Source: Anadara kagoshimensis (Eukaryota > Mollusca > Bivalvia > Arcoida > Arcidae). From it: 64,000 nt of DNA. The translations under genes were made by a program, and so were the position numbers. Positions within the stretch are counted from its first letter, which is position 1, and each line of letters begins with the position of its first letter. Positions 23,070 to 33,484 of the stretch are shown here, in pieces. The notes below the pieces were generated by a model that had not been told where the DNA came from, did not search any database, and saw nothing but the letters and a program-made list of their open reading frames with translations. The DNA is taken from assembly GCA_021292105.1 (NCBI GenBank), contig CM037868.1, positions 26,475,050-26,539,049 of the forward strand, read 5' to 3'.

Positions 23070-23390
23070 TGTAAGCGTAGAATTACAAGCCCTTAAAAAG
23101 TTTATGGCGGTCATCACAATATTTTCAAAAAAATATTTTTTTTTGCACTTAGACTATAAAAGATATAATTCCAAAACTTCCATGTTATTTATATTCTCGA
23201 TTTTAATTTTACATGTGGCTGGCGTAGCTAGCTAGCGACATTCTTCCAATGCATACGGTCTCACTCTTCTGGTGGAAGTTCAAATGTTTAATTTGCCAGG
23301 TTTCAGTTTAAAAAATTTGCTTTGCTTTTGAAATTGTGGTTTGCAAAATATGTCGAAATTTTACTTCAAGTAAGTCTGTTTGTCTGTTTA
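23070..23390 (+). mobile_element. Dispersed element family D, diverged
   Basis: Blocks AAGTTTATGGCGGTCATCAC, GGCGTAGCTAGCTAGCG, TCTGGTGGAAGTTCAAATG and TGCTTTTGAAATTGTGG in the family order. 22801-23069 to its left is featureless. Confidence 0.65.
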
Positions 23391-23464
23391 TGACAGTGAA
23401 TAATTCTTTATTTTCACAGAAACTCAAATAAAATTAAATAATGTTTGATATTGTTCAATTACCC

Positions 23465-23709
23465 GTGCCTAGTCGTAACTTAAAATCTGTATGCTAATCT
23501 GCGATTGTCATAAAGTATTTCTGCAGAAACGAAAATGTTGGCGCCATAGGGATTTTACATGACAATGTTTACACCGGAAGTGATGTCCTTGGTGACGTTT
23601 TACATCCTATGCGCAACAAGAACCGTTATTTGCCTGGTTTTCCATTATGTTGAATGCCCATAGCGTCACGTTTAATTCTGAAGAAATATGCTCTGTTACG
23701 ACTAGGCAC
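23465..23709. mobile_element. Small TIR element, GTGCCTAGTCGTAAC termini
   Basis: GTGCCTAGTCGTAAC at the left and its exact inverse GTTACGACTAGGCAC at the right, 245 bp apart end to end. Interior non-coding. No second copy noticed in the window. Confidence 0.75.
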
Positions 23710-24184
23710 AAGTAAGAAAAATATCAATCTTTATTCAAGTTTATTGGGGTTTCTATGGATATAAAGTGTAATTCAGTGTCACAAATAGACTGACATGAAC
23801 AGTAGAGTTTTGACATATTTTTCTTAATGTCCTTAAGGGGGAAACTCTAACAACAAAACAGATTCTTTGTTTTTAAAGGTTTGTATGTTTTCCCGAGAGG
23901 GAACTGAAACCTCACATTTTCTCTCTATTTCTTCAAATTGATCGAAATCATGTATATGACGGGAATCTCAACAAATTAAGACGAAATCTGTTTTATTATT
24001 TTTCCCCAGAAAATGTAAACTGGCTGTGTTCATCAATAAATCATTTTTTTTTTGCAAGAAACAAAAAGAAAATTACAATTGTATATCGCAAATTGAAGAT
24101 CGAAATTGAAGATAAAACCGCAAAAATAATTAAATGATAAGTGAATGTATTCAATGTCTCAAAACAGTATAAGAGTATCTTAAA

Positions 24185-24355
24185 GATGTTTCCACGATTT
24201 TATATCATTTTCGTTATGGTTTAATATAATCATCAATCTTCATAACAATTATGGTTTCATAATTTTGTTCCAAGCACTACTGATGAGGAATTGTATAGCG
24301 AAACGGCCGTCTAATGCTGTAAAATTAAAACTTGTACATGTAATTTAAATCGTTA
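24185..24355. mobile_element. Foldback family F, right arm only
   Basis: GTTCCAAGCACTACTGATGA, GGAATTGTATAGCGAAACGG, CCGTCTAATGCTGTAAAATT: matches the right arm of the complete copy at 24672-25393. Confidence 0.75.
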
Positions 24356-24479
24356 AACCTCTATCTCTGCTATTGACTGGTGCCCCTTATGGATACGTAT
24401 ATTATACACGGTTTTGTTGGCATTTGAATTATAGGGGGTTAGAGTATCCAGTCTACGAAAATACCGATTATTACTAATA

Positions 24480-24668
24480 ATGTGTCCGGGATTGCCCTGG
24501 ATATATTTGACGTCCCTTAGTTCTATGTTCTTTTCACACAATTTTCATGACACATGTGGTGGGTGTAGCAAGCTAAACAGGAGGTGCTTACCCTTCAGGA
24601 GCACCCGGCCTCACATCCCTGACGGAAGTTTATGTGTTTAACCTAACTTGTCAGTTCCAAAGATTTTA
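24480..24668 (+). mobile_element. Dispersed element family D, abutting a family F element
   Basis: GGATTGCCCTGGATATATTTG, GGGTGTAGCAAGCTAAACAG, GAGGTGCTTACCC, then AACCTAACTTGTCAGTTCC. The terminal block breaks off after GCTTCGGGATTG, exactly where family F begins. Confidence 0.8.
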
Positions 24669-24671
24669 CTT

Positions 24672-25393
24672 TGCTTCGGGATTGAATTACATATTATACC
24701 AGTTTTATATTTACAGCACTAGACGACCGTTTCGGAACACAATTCCTCATCAGTAATGCATGGACCAAAATTATGAAACCAAAATTATTTTGAAGATGTT
24801 GAAAAGCTACCCAAAGAACCAAAATATATTTTATCAAATTAAGCTAAGGAAATACTTTCCATGAGGGAGTATACCTTAGGTTTTGAGAAATTTCATATTT
24901 TAACTTTAATTTAGACAATTATAGTATATTTCTGACAATAACACGAAATTGTTGCCTACTGAGTCTGTGATATCCTCGGGGCACCAGCAACTTAACCTTT
25001 AATAAGATTTCTTTTTATATTTTATTTGCTTTTTTCCGAAAATTTTGAGTCCTCGGAAAAAAAACTAATACTGTAAAGGGGAAATTTTCTTTTATTTCTT
25101 GAAAAATGTCTTTTGTATAGGTAAATAAATACTCATATATATAATTGTGTATAACTGTCAGAAAATACAGTATGGTCTGAATTTGCTGCTAGTTTAGATT
25201 TGAAATTCTTAAAAATTAAGGTATACTCCCTTAGCTAAACTTGGTAAAATATATTTTGGTCCTTTGTGTATCTTTTCAACATCTTGAAAACAATTTTGGT
25301 TTATAATTTTGGTCCAAGCACTACTGAAGAGGAACTGATTCCGAAACGACCGTCTAATATTGTAATTATAAAAACTGGTATAATATGCAATAT
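24672..25393. mobile_element. Foldback family F, complete copy with ~220-bp inverted arms
   Basis: Left arm (TTATACCAGTTTTATATTTA, CGACCGTTTCGGAACAC, CTCATCAGTAATGC, AAATTATTTTGAAGATG) is answered in inverse by 25170-25390 (CATCTTGAAAACAATTTTGG, CCAAGCACTACTGAAGAGG, CCGAAACGACCGTC, AAACTGGTATAATA). Centre of about 270 bp, AT-rich. No frame of note. Confidence 0.88.
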
Positions 25394-25574
25394 ATAGGTT
25401 ACGTGAAAAAAATACACCTACGCAAAATGTCAGATTTAAAAAATCGTGAAGTTTTCACACACATACACACACACACTCCCTGAAAATAATCCCTTTTACA
25501 GTATATTGTAGTTCAAAATCTAATAGTCCAGACGACATGAAATGAATTTAGATATTGTTTTGAAATATTATAAG

Positions 25575-25700
25575 GGTCCTCAAAAAGTTTAATGGCCATC
25601 ATCACAAATATTGGTCAGACCTGACCGGGGCTAGAACCCACGATCTACCACATACGAGGCGTGAATTCTGTTGAACCGATTGAGGTAACGTAGTGCTTTT
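25575..25700 (-). mobile_element. Family D fragment joined to SINE-1 head fragment
   Basis: CTCAAAAAGTTTAATGGCC ATCATCACAAATATTGG (D, plus strand) runs straight into TCAGACCTGACCGGGG, GCTAGAACCCACGATC, the B-box half of a minus-strand SINE-1. The SINE part ends TTGAGGTAACGTAGTG. The direct junction implies a deletion or an old insertion. Confidence 0.65.
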
Positions 25701-26023
25701 TTTAATTAAATTTGGCACGTATCAAAATTGTCATACGCCAAACAATCCTGTTTGCATTATATTACCTCTTGATATCATGGACGGAATGTTATTTCTTAAT
25801 AGACGATACCAGTTGAAGGAAATGGAATTGGCTTCTCGATCAGTCAGGGATGATGGTTTCAATGCATACAACTGACTCATACTCATCAATCAAAACTTGA
25901 GAGTTAATTTGTATTCATCTTTCAGGAGTTTGATATTGTCCAGGCCGTTATCTGTCAAATTAAAGCACCTAAGTGACTGCGAATAGACATGCTCTTCTGA
26001 ACTAATAGCCATGTGACTTGCAG
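25701..26023. repeat. Segment duplicated at 49.9-50.17 kb
   Basis: About 320 bp (GGAATGTTATTTCTTAATAG, GCTTCTCGATCAGTCAGGGA, GTTATCTGTCAAATTAAAGC) shared with 49893-50173. In both places it lies between a SINE-1 fragment and a family A element. No gene recognised in either copy; the 60- and 77-codon frames are not conserved in length. Confidence 0.85.
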
Positions 26024-26244
26024 CATAGATCTGTCGAAAGCTTAACACTGAGCTAACATAAAGGGATTTGAAGCTGGTAGAGATATGGAAAGATAGAAAC
26101 CGCAAATAAGCAGAAATATACAAAGATAGCGTTTGCTGAAAAAACCGTCAATATATATATATAGCTACCGGGCTACAGAGATGAACTGTCTAATCAACAT
26201 TAATTTGGCCGCTTACTGTTAGATTTTCGACAGCCCTGTTCAGT
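26024..26244. mobile_element. TIR element family A
   Basis: Left GATCTGTCGAAAGCTTAACACT, right inverse TAGATTTTCGACAGCCCTGTTC. Contains an (AT)n run near 26149-26162. Confidence 0.8.
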
Positions 26245-26319
26245 ATTCTGCAATGTTGGAATAGAATAAAAAACTTCTTGTTGGAAACTATGTGAAAATA
26301 GTTTAGAAGTCAATTAATT

Positions 26320-26600
26320 GTTTAGAGGAATTGATAAGACGCCAGTCTACAAATCAAGGGTCTCTCACCGCTGTGAGTTCGAGTTCCGCTTAGACCACAT
26401 GTGGGAAAGTTCATTGATTTTGGCCTTTACTGATTCAACTGGTGTCAGTATATGATGTGACTGGAGGAGTTGTACGCTTACCTGCAGCAAACTGACTCGG
26501 TGAGCTAGCACCTTAAAGTCGCCCTGGGTGCTCGCTTGTACAAGGCAGACCATACAACACTCTTGCACTTCCCATCACACACGAAATTGTTCGTAGATTG
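26320..26600 (+). mobile_element. SINE-2 copy, tail missing
   Basis: AGGAATTGATAAGACGCCAG, CACCGCTGTGAGTTCGAG, CATGTGGGAAAGTTCATTG, TACAAGGCAGACCATACAAC in the order of the 19.8-kb copy. Ends before the conserved tail. Confidence 0.8.
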
Positions 26601-27135
26601 ATCAATGTAGATTCTACATGGCCTTATTTTGGCCAAATTGATAAATCCAAGTTGCAACGTCTGATTTTAATAACGTCAAATTATTGTTTATCAAACCCCA
26701 TTTATTCCAAAACTCCGTGTTGAAATTATTTCTGAACCGATTTTGATAATTTTTTCACAGTTAAATGCAGAATTCTTGCTTTCCGATTAGTTCTTATCAC
26801 TGATATTTTTGTCCGTCGTAGAATTTTAGAACAGTCTACAATCTTACAATATAAATAAAATTTGCAAACACTATGTGAATAGTTTTAACTCTTGGTCTTC
26901 TTCATGCAACATTGCTACATACTCTTTTCGTTATTGCCTCTCTAATTATATGATATGACAGATTTAAAAACTTCATTTATCCAAGTCATCTAGAACTATA
27001 GGCTCTGATTGGTTAATACGTATTGATGCCATACGGGTTTATAAGTGATTCAATGTCTCTGACATAAACCGGTTTTATTTCAATTTTAGACCTAATATGT
27101 ATTAAATTTACATTTATGTTTCCCCACATGTTATC

Positions 27136-27138
<3 letters not shown>
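26601..27138. other. No recognisable feature
   Basis: AT-rich; nothing recognised on either strand. Confidence 0.45.

Positions 27139-27199
<61 letters not shown>
27139..27199. repeat. (CA)n(TA)n compound microsatellite
   Basis: About 15 AC units followed by about 14 AT units, about 60 bp. It generates low-complexity open frames on minus. Confidence 0.97.
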
Positions 27200-27202
<3 letters not shown>

Positions 27203-27780
27203 ATAAAATGAGGTAAGTAACCCACGATCCTTTTTAGACCATATCGTTTATCCTCATAGAAAAAGTGATCGATAAGATATGCCAACACTGTTACACCTTT
27301 CTTGTAAAGAATATTTATGATTAGCTTTGTCTCATTAATGGATAGGAATGACCGTTGCAAGTTAACTTATAGAGTTTTAAGACTTATAACTTATAAACAT
27401 ATGGTATGATTGAACATGGGGACCAACTGTGCATGATATTGAAATTGATCTTGGGTCGAACACGTTTATGAAATAAGTAAGAGGCACAGTAATGCGTATA
27501 CGAGTTAGCCCTTTAGATTACTTGGCCTGCCCATAAACAGTGTGAAAATAATTCTGCGTATAACTGAAAATTTCGTAAAAATCGACTTTATAATACCATC
27601 GGAATCGATGTTTGGAAAAATTGAAATTGCGCTCTAAAAATTGATAAAAAACGTTTTGCGTTGTTGACGCGACGTCACACTCATCCTAGTGTCATTGTTC
27701 TACTCTATGACGTCATTCTATTGTTTATTACGTCAGTAAACTTTTATTGAAAGAAAAAAAAAACCTTGTACTCGTGACAC
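27200..27780. other. No recognisable feature
   Basis: AT-rich, with several TGACGTC-type palindromic words near 27666-27735; no gene recognised. Confidence 0.4.
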
Positions 27781-27782
27781 TC

Positions 27783-27872
27783 AAAGGGTTTATAAAGTAG
27801 TTATCATCGCCAGTAGCTGAAACATTGCTGATGCGACATTAAACAACATTCAACAACAACAAGAGCAATTAA
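27783..27872 (+). mobile_element. SINE-2 tail fragment
   Basis: GTAGTTATCATCGCCAGTAG, CTGAAACATTGCTGATGCG, ACATTAAACAACATTCAAC, then AACAAC repeats: the 3' end of SINE-2 only. Confidence 0.75.
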
Positions 27873-28272
27873 TTAATTATTCATTTAATTATTGCACTTG
27901 ACTAGTAGTAATGGTATAGTATAATATGTACTAAGGGACAATTTATAATATTTTTATTATTATACATGTATAAGTCAAACATCATTGCCCTGTCTGCTAG
28001 ACCTTTTATCATGAATATTCATACAGGATAGTTCATCTGATACATGGGTAGTGTCAGGATTCACAGTTAATACATACACAACTCACTGACATTAATCTGT
28101 TGCAACTATCGTAAGTTTAACTATTTCTTTGTCATAGGGCCATTATAGTGAATCGGTAAAATAGTCATAGAAGGCCGTAGAGTCACTTTAGTGGCAGTTT
28201 GATTTTCGCAACGTCTGTCGTGACGTAATTTGTCCTCTATTATGACGTCTTTCAGCTAGCTCAGAAGCGTTG

Positions 28273-28371
28273 CCAATTCACGTATCGCCTGCCACGCCCA
28301 CAATGTTCCAACAAAGGCCTGGCATGCATACTTGAATTTCACAGAAAAAAAAACTCGACCTAAATTGTTTA
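28273..28371. mobile_element. TIR element family E, left part, split by element G
   Basis: ATTCACGTATCGCCTGCCAC and CAACAAAGGCCTGGCATGC are the left end of family E. It continues at 29136 after the inserted element G, with AATTGTTTA at 28363-28371 repeated as AATTATTTA at 29136-29144. Confidence 0.8.
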
Positions 28372-29135
28372 TAGAGGATCTTAGACGAGTGAGAGTTTAA
28401 TATGAAATTTATTAAACGTGTTTAATAATTAAGTATGTATTTATTGAACGAGTTTAATAAATTTCATATTAAATCCCCACTATTCTAAGATTCAATACAT
28501 CACATAGCTTAAAATACCGAAACACAATGGCATATACATGTTATTTGATGCCATATAGAAACAGATGATTTATATCTAGGTCAGACAAATTACCTCCAAA
28601 TTAACTGCGCAAGTATGAATTTAGTTCTATTTATATAGTAAAAGTAAAGAAATTACCTATTTAGTAAAATAATAATGACAAAATCAGTATGCAAGTTCAA
28701 ATTATGTTATATTTTTTCTAATCCATCAAAATTTCTTTTCAAAGCATTGGAAAGCCTTCAAAAGTCTAAGTAAACAACAGACTGACATAGTTTTCATATG
28801 ACGTCATTAGGCGCGGCCACTACGTAAATGATGTTACTGCTGTGAACCGCATATCATTACATCATAGAATGTAGCAAACCCTTTGGGAATTTTTTTCTTT
28901 GACTATACCAATTCCTTCTCCGTCTACTTTTACGGTATCCCCAACATCAAATGCAGTCATGTTGGTCTCACGTAGTAAACGTTGTAAAAAAAGAAGTGCA
29001 TGCATGGTGTCGGAATATTTTCTGACGCTTTAAACCAATCAGAAGCGTTAGAACTGATTACGTCACAATCAAGTGATATTACATGAAAAATATTACACCG
29101 TTATTCCATAAATAAACAGGAGAGTTATGTGATCT
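28372..29135. mobile_element. Element G, inserted into family E
   Basis: Begins TAGAGGATCTTAGACGAG and ends AACAGGAGAGTTATGTGATCT; about 764 bp. A second copy spans 62017-62747 with the same order of blocks (CATATAGAAACAG, CATCATAGAATGTAGCAAAC, CCAACATCAAATGCAGTCAT). Near the left end 28376-28495 forms a hairpin with ~42-bp arms (TTTAATATGAAATTTATTAA and its inverse). A nine-base target-site duplication with one mismatch flanks it. No coding frame above 70 codons, so non-autonomous; class unknown. Confidence 0.8.
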
Positions 29136-29260
29136 AATTATTTATGTGCTATTTAATAACGTCACTGATACTAGTATGTCATCAGTTGCCATGATGCTGC
29201 TTTGGTACAGTGATTGCGGCCAGTGTCTGAACATGAAGGCATGGCCGGCGATGCGTCAAA
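29136..29260. mobile_element. TIR element family E, right part
   Basis: TGCTGCTTTGGTACAGTGAT and GGCCGGCGATGCGTCAA: right half and terminus of the element whose left half is at 28273-28371. The small frames here belong to the element. Confidence 0.8.
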
Positions 29261-30317
29261 ACCATCACGCCAATATGGTTTCTTACGCTGCAATGTCGCG
29301 GGATTGGGGCTTTTTTTGGAAATGTCCAAAGGACCCATTTTCTTAATTGTCTCAATATTAAAAAGAACAGAGAAAATTAAGACAATTTTAAAGTGCAATA
29401 AAATCCTTTCATTTCTGATAGATTTAGTTTAGAACTCAGATATAATAAAATAGCAAAATCCATGTATGTCATTGTTGGGTCAATAAAATAATAAATTTAA
29501 AAAATAACTGGACCTGTGGTTTTAACAAGCAGCAAATTTTAACAAATTTAAATAAAGTTAGGCAGATTTATTAAATTTTGATTAAATTAAAGGTCAAGCG
29601 AAAATGTCAATGCTGTTTGCCTATACTACGGTTAAGATATAGTGTACAGATGCATTTGTACAATATTCAGGTTAATTTGAATTTATCTTTAAGAACTTGA
29701 TACAGACATGCGAATTAGTGTTCCATACAAAGCATTTATGCTAAATGACACTTTTGCGCAGTGTATGGTAAATAAAACCCGCAAAACATGTTTGACATGG
29801 TTGTTTGACCTTTAATTTGAATATTAGATTGAGCTAATACAGCGGAGATGGAAAGGGTATGTATTCCGGATATCGAAAATTTTATTAAAAATTAAAGGCG
29901 TAAAAATTGGAGAAAAATTGTTTTAAACCTCATTTAATATTGTATTGTTTGTATCAAAGTGGTCGGTTCAGGCACAGGGCCTATCACGTCAATATAATAA
30001 AAATCTCAAGAGGCGAATTGTAATTTATTTCTATGGATAGTGTATTATAATATATAGATAAACAACTTTGACCTGCCCGCTTGACCTTTCATTTAATAAA
30101 TATTTATCACGGACGAAGTACATCTGTGTATAGGGAACACAGGTGTTTATTCTGTATACATCATGAGATATACTCACCTCATAGAGTAAACCAGTGCACT
30201 GTGCATGTATTAAATTTCAAATCACTATCCATTTTGGAGTGGACCCTCTTATATGAATATTCCTTTTGAAAGGTCAAACGGACAGGTCAAAGTTGTTTGC
30301 CTATTAAGGTAAACTAA
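29261..30317. other. AT-rich stretch without a gene
   Basis: No frame or family recognised. Short similarities exist between GAAAGGTCAAACGGACAGG near 30268 and 18010, and between TGTGTATAGGGAACACA near 30126 and 60020. Confidence 0.45.
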
Positions 30318-30450
30318 GGTAACTAGTAGAAGTGACCTTTAAGGACAACTGGTCCTTATTTTTACAGGTGCAAATAACATTAATAAAGAGAAGTTGTGAT
30401 GAAATTTTACTGGCTTTATAACCAGCTAGACATATACAGAGGTTAATTTT
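30318..30450. mobile_element. TIR element family H, partial
   Basis: AAGTGACCTTTAAGGACAAC, ACATTAATAAAGAGAAGTTG, TTACTGGCTTTATAACCAGC in family order. Termini not clear. Confidence 0.6.
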
Positions 30451-30470
30451 TATGGTTACAGCGCATTATT

Positions 30471-30613
30471 GAAATGAAATTTTCTTTTTGTTTAGAAGTA
30501 TGAAAAAATTGGACATTTTGCACACTGAATAATTCGCTTACCGAATTATGTTACGTGTGCAATGTCCAATTCTTTCATACTTCCATAACAAAAAGAAAAT
30601 TTAACTTCATTTC
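30471..30613. repeat. Near-perfect hairpin, ~65-bp arms
   Basis: GAAATGAAATTTTCTTTTTG, AGAAGTATGAAAAAATTGGA and CATTTTGCACAC on the left are answered by GTGTGCAATGTCC, AATTCTTTCATACTTC and CAAAAAGAAAATTTAACTTC. The loop near 30540 is only a few bases. No frame spans it. Confidence 0.9.
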
Positions 30614-30649
30614 TTATAATTCAATTTATAATTTTTTTAAAAACAACAA

Positions 30650-30710
30650 ATTAGTGTATGTGATACTTACGTCTAGTGCTGTAAAATTAAAACTGTTATA
30701 TTATGCAATT
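30650..30710. mobile_element. Foldback family F terminal fragment
   Basis: GTCTAGTGCTGTAAAATTAA then AACTGTTATATTATGCAAT, the outer end of family F only. Confidence 0.5.
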
Positions 30711-30879
30711 TACAACTTATGTGTATGTCAACAATGTAAACATTGGGATGTAGGTCAGAAAAGTAGTTTCGGCAATGAAAGTTGGAGAGGAGCCAATTCT
30801 GTCATGGAAAAATAACACAAAAGATCTGACCAATCAAAATGCTTGAAACAAACGAAAATTAAACTATAGAATAATAACA

Positions 30880-31170
30880 AGGCCCTAAAAAGTTTTATGG
30901 TCGTCATCACAGTATTGCTGATAAGTGTGATGTCTCTGTGTCCAGGATAGCCCTGGATATATTTGACGTCTCATAGTTCCATGTTTCTTCTACACTATTT
31001 TGATTACACACGTGACGGATGTAGCTAGCTTAACAGGAGGTGCTTACCCTTCCGGAGAACCCGGCCTCACTTACCTTGTGGAAGTTCACGTGTGTAACCT
31101 GACTTGTCGGTTCCAAAGTTTTTACTTAGCTTCTGGATTGTGATCCGGACATGTATTAGTATGTTTGTTT
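30880..31170 (+). mobile_element. Dispersed element family D, best-preserved plus copy
   Basis: Full block order: AAAAAGTTTTATGGTCGTCATC, GATGTCTCTGTGTCCAGGAT, TGGATATATTTGACGTCTC, GATGTAGCTAGCTTAACAGG, CACTTACCTTGTGGAAG, AACCTGACTTGTCGGTTCC, and terminal TTCTGGATTGTGATCCGG, ATTAGTATGTTTGTTTTTG. About 290-330 bp. No TIR or tRNA head found. Confidence 0.85.
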
Positions 31171-31189
31171 TTGGTAAGGTTACAAAGTA

Positions 31190-32335
31190 AAAGTGGCCTT
31201 TATGACTAGGTTTACACAGGTTTAAATAATATGAATTAAAACAATTGGGATACAATCCTACTAAATTTTATAAGAGGGTGACCCTTATATAGAGATAGCC
31301 GGTCGGTTCAACCACAGGACAGCTGGTTCTTATATATACGGGTTCAAATAACATGAATAAAGAGCAGTTGTGATGCAATTTTACTGGCTTTATAACCAGC
31401 TAGACTTTATATAGAGGTGATCTTTAAGACAAATTTGGCTGTACTGTACATTCAAACCTATCTATAAAAGCCACCAAAGGAACCAGTGTATGTTTTACTA
31501 ATTGTCATTGATGATGTCAGTATAGATGACCTTTAAGTACAGGTGGTCCTGATATATAGGTTAAAAAACAAGAATAGAGGGCAGTTGGGATAAACTTTGG
31601 ATGGACTTTATAAGCAGGTAGACTTTATATAGAGGTGGCCTTAAAGGCAGGTTTGTGGGTACTATTCTTGGTTAAAACATAAATAGAGAGCAGTTGGGAT
31701 AGATTTTATTGGCCGTTATAAGCAGGTAGCCTTTAAATAGAGGTGGTCTGAAAGACAGGTTTGACTGTACTATAATTGGTTAAAAAATGAATAGTGAACA
31801 GTTTGAATAAGTTTTTTACTAGATTTTAAAATCAGGTAGCCTTTATATAGAGGCGGCCTTAAAGATAGGTTTGACTGTACTATACTTGGTTAAAAAATGA
31901 ATAGAGAGCAGTTTGGATAAGGTTTTACTAGACTTTAAAAACAGGTAGCATTTATATAGAGGTGGTCTGAAAGACAGGTTTGACTGTACTATAATTGGTT
32001 AAAAAATGAATAGAGAGCAGTTTGGATAAGTTTTTACTAGATTTTAAAAGTAGGTAGCCTTTATATAGAGGCGACTTAAAGACAAATTTGACTGTTCTAT
32101 ATTCGTTACAAACATGACTAGAGAACAGTTTGGATACATTTTTACTGGGCTTTATAAGCAGGTAGCTTTATATTTAGGTGGCCATAAAGGCAGGTTTGAC
32201 TGTGCTATACTTGGTTAAAAGACACGAATAGAAAGCAGTTGGAAAAATAAAAGAAATTACTGGACGTTATAAGCAGGTAGCTTTTATAAAGACGTGGTAT
32301 TAAAGGCAGGTTTGACTAATACACTTGGTTCATGT
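31190..32335. repeat. ~109-bp tandem repeat derived from family H
   Basis: GTTTGACTGTACTAT recurs at about 31653, 31761, 31871, 31980, 32088 and 32196, with weaker units on both sides, ten or so in all. The unit (AATGAATAGAGAGCAGTTTGG, CAGGTAGCCTTTATATAGAG) is recognisably half of family H (AATAAAGAACAATTGGG, GCAGGTGACCCTTATATAGAG). Confidence 0.9.
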
Positions 32336-32763
32336 ATTGAAAATTACAAATCTACAGGCCCAATTTTCAACATAATAGAAAGTGGATAGTTTTTATAATT
32401 ATTATCATGGTGTAAAATTGAGGGTGGTTGAGTTCTCGGACTTAGGTTGTTTCTGATAGATGCATTTACCACCAAAGCCGCTGCTTTTTAAACGTTTATC
32501 AGATTGGATTTCAATTCTCAGAATTATTTTTATTATGTGTGCTTTGTATAAATGTCAATATACTATCACAGGTGTTCTTTTGTGCTTACTTTCATTTAAC
32601 AAACAATTGTAATTGTAAACGAGACTATTAGGCCATAACAGTTTTTTCATTGTTAAACGTCCATTATATAAAAAACCTACCTAGGTATTTATCTAACATT
32701 AGACTAGTTTTCTATCTGATTTGACGAAATACAAGTTTTATCGAACGCGTATGATACAGAATC

Positions 32764-32790
32764 TTGTATCACCACAGTGTGGTGATACAA
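32764..32790. repeat. Perfect 13-bp-arm palindrome
   Basis: TTGTATCACCACA, one G, then TGTGGTGATACAA. It lies about 160 bp before a larger hairpin that has related GTATCACTAC words. 32336-32763 otherwise shows nothing. Confidence 0.9.
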
Positions 32791-32950
32791 AATTGGCGGT
32801 AATGCGCACGTGCACTTTCTCATTGTTACGTCATCAGAGAGTCTCGGATTTGTCAGTCATAACATAGTTAAGTGGTTTTCTGTGGTAAAATGTAATTTTT
32901 TCACATAAAGTATTGTTTTTTTCATTATTTTAAATAACCATATTGGAAAT

Positions 32951-33139
32951 GTTAGATAAAAATATTATATACACAGTGTGTATGTACAACCCTTCGTATC
33001 AGGTCTCGTCCTTTTTTCGTAGCTGTATCACTACTCCGTCGCGCAAGCGCGACTCGTAGTGATACGGCTACGAAAATAGGATTCGACCTGATATTGAGTG
33101 TTGTACATACACACTGTGTATATAATATGTATTTATCAG
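32951..33139. mobile_element. Foldback element, ~83-bp arms and GC-rich tip
   Basis: Left arm TATTATATACACAGTGTGTA, GTACAACCCTTCGTATCAGG, CGTAGCTGTATCACTAC and right arm GTAGTGATACGGCTACG, ATTCGACCTGATATTGAG, GTTGTACATACACACTGTG pair across a tip CGCGCAAGCGCG. A 65-codon frame spans it on minus but is simply the palindrome translated. Confidence 0.92.
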
Positions 33140-33392
33140 GTAAAAACAAGCAAAAACTTTTTAAAACAAATACTAAATATAAAAATCAAATTGTTTTTTT
33201 TTTTGAAAAAGGACTACATAAAAATCTAAAATAAATACAACCGACAAAATTACACCAAATAAACAAAATAAAAAACATAACATTTTTTTATATTTTAATC
33301 AACCATTCGCTAGCGGACATTCAACAACTAAACAAAAAAAAGAAAAGAAACAAACAAACAAACCGGTATGACCTTGCTGACACATGCACGGG

Positions 33393-33427
33393 TATATAAC
33401 AGCACCTAGTTCCGGTTTCCGTCAGTT
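33393..33427 (+). promoter_or_regulatory. TATA box plus initiator of exon copy 1
   Basis: TATATAA at 33393-33399 and TCAGTT at 33422-33427 (initiator consensus TCAKTY). The TATA start and the initiator A (33424) are 31 bp apart, the expected spacing. Copy 3 has the same arrangement, and GTTCCGG/TTTCGTCAGTT is shared between them. Confidence 0.75.
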
Positions 33428-33484
33428 TTGCCTTAAAACTTGTCAGTTTTTAATCGGAAAGGTAAAACGTCTTCGTTAAGCAAA

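Noticed and set aside
27013-27360. 115-codon minus frame
   Set aside because: Built around a (CA)n(TA)n microsatellite giving Cys-Val and Ile-Tyr runs.
32952-33149. 65-codon minus frame
   Set aside because: The frame is the translation of a hairpin and has no independent coding signal.
33440-33484. Upstream ATG of exon copy 1
   Set aside because: Only 16 bases from the predicted transcription start and absent from copy 3; the ATG at 33485 matches the paralogue and precedes the signal peptide.
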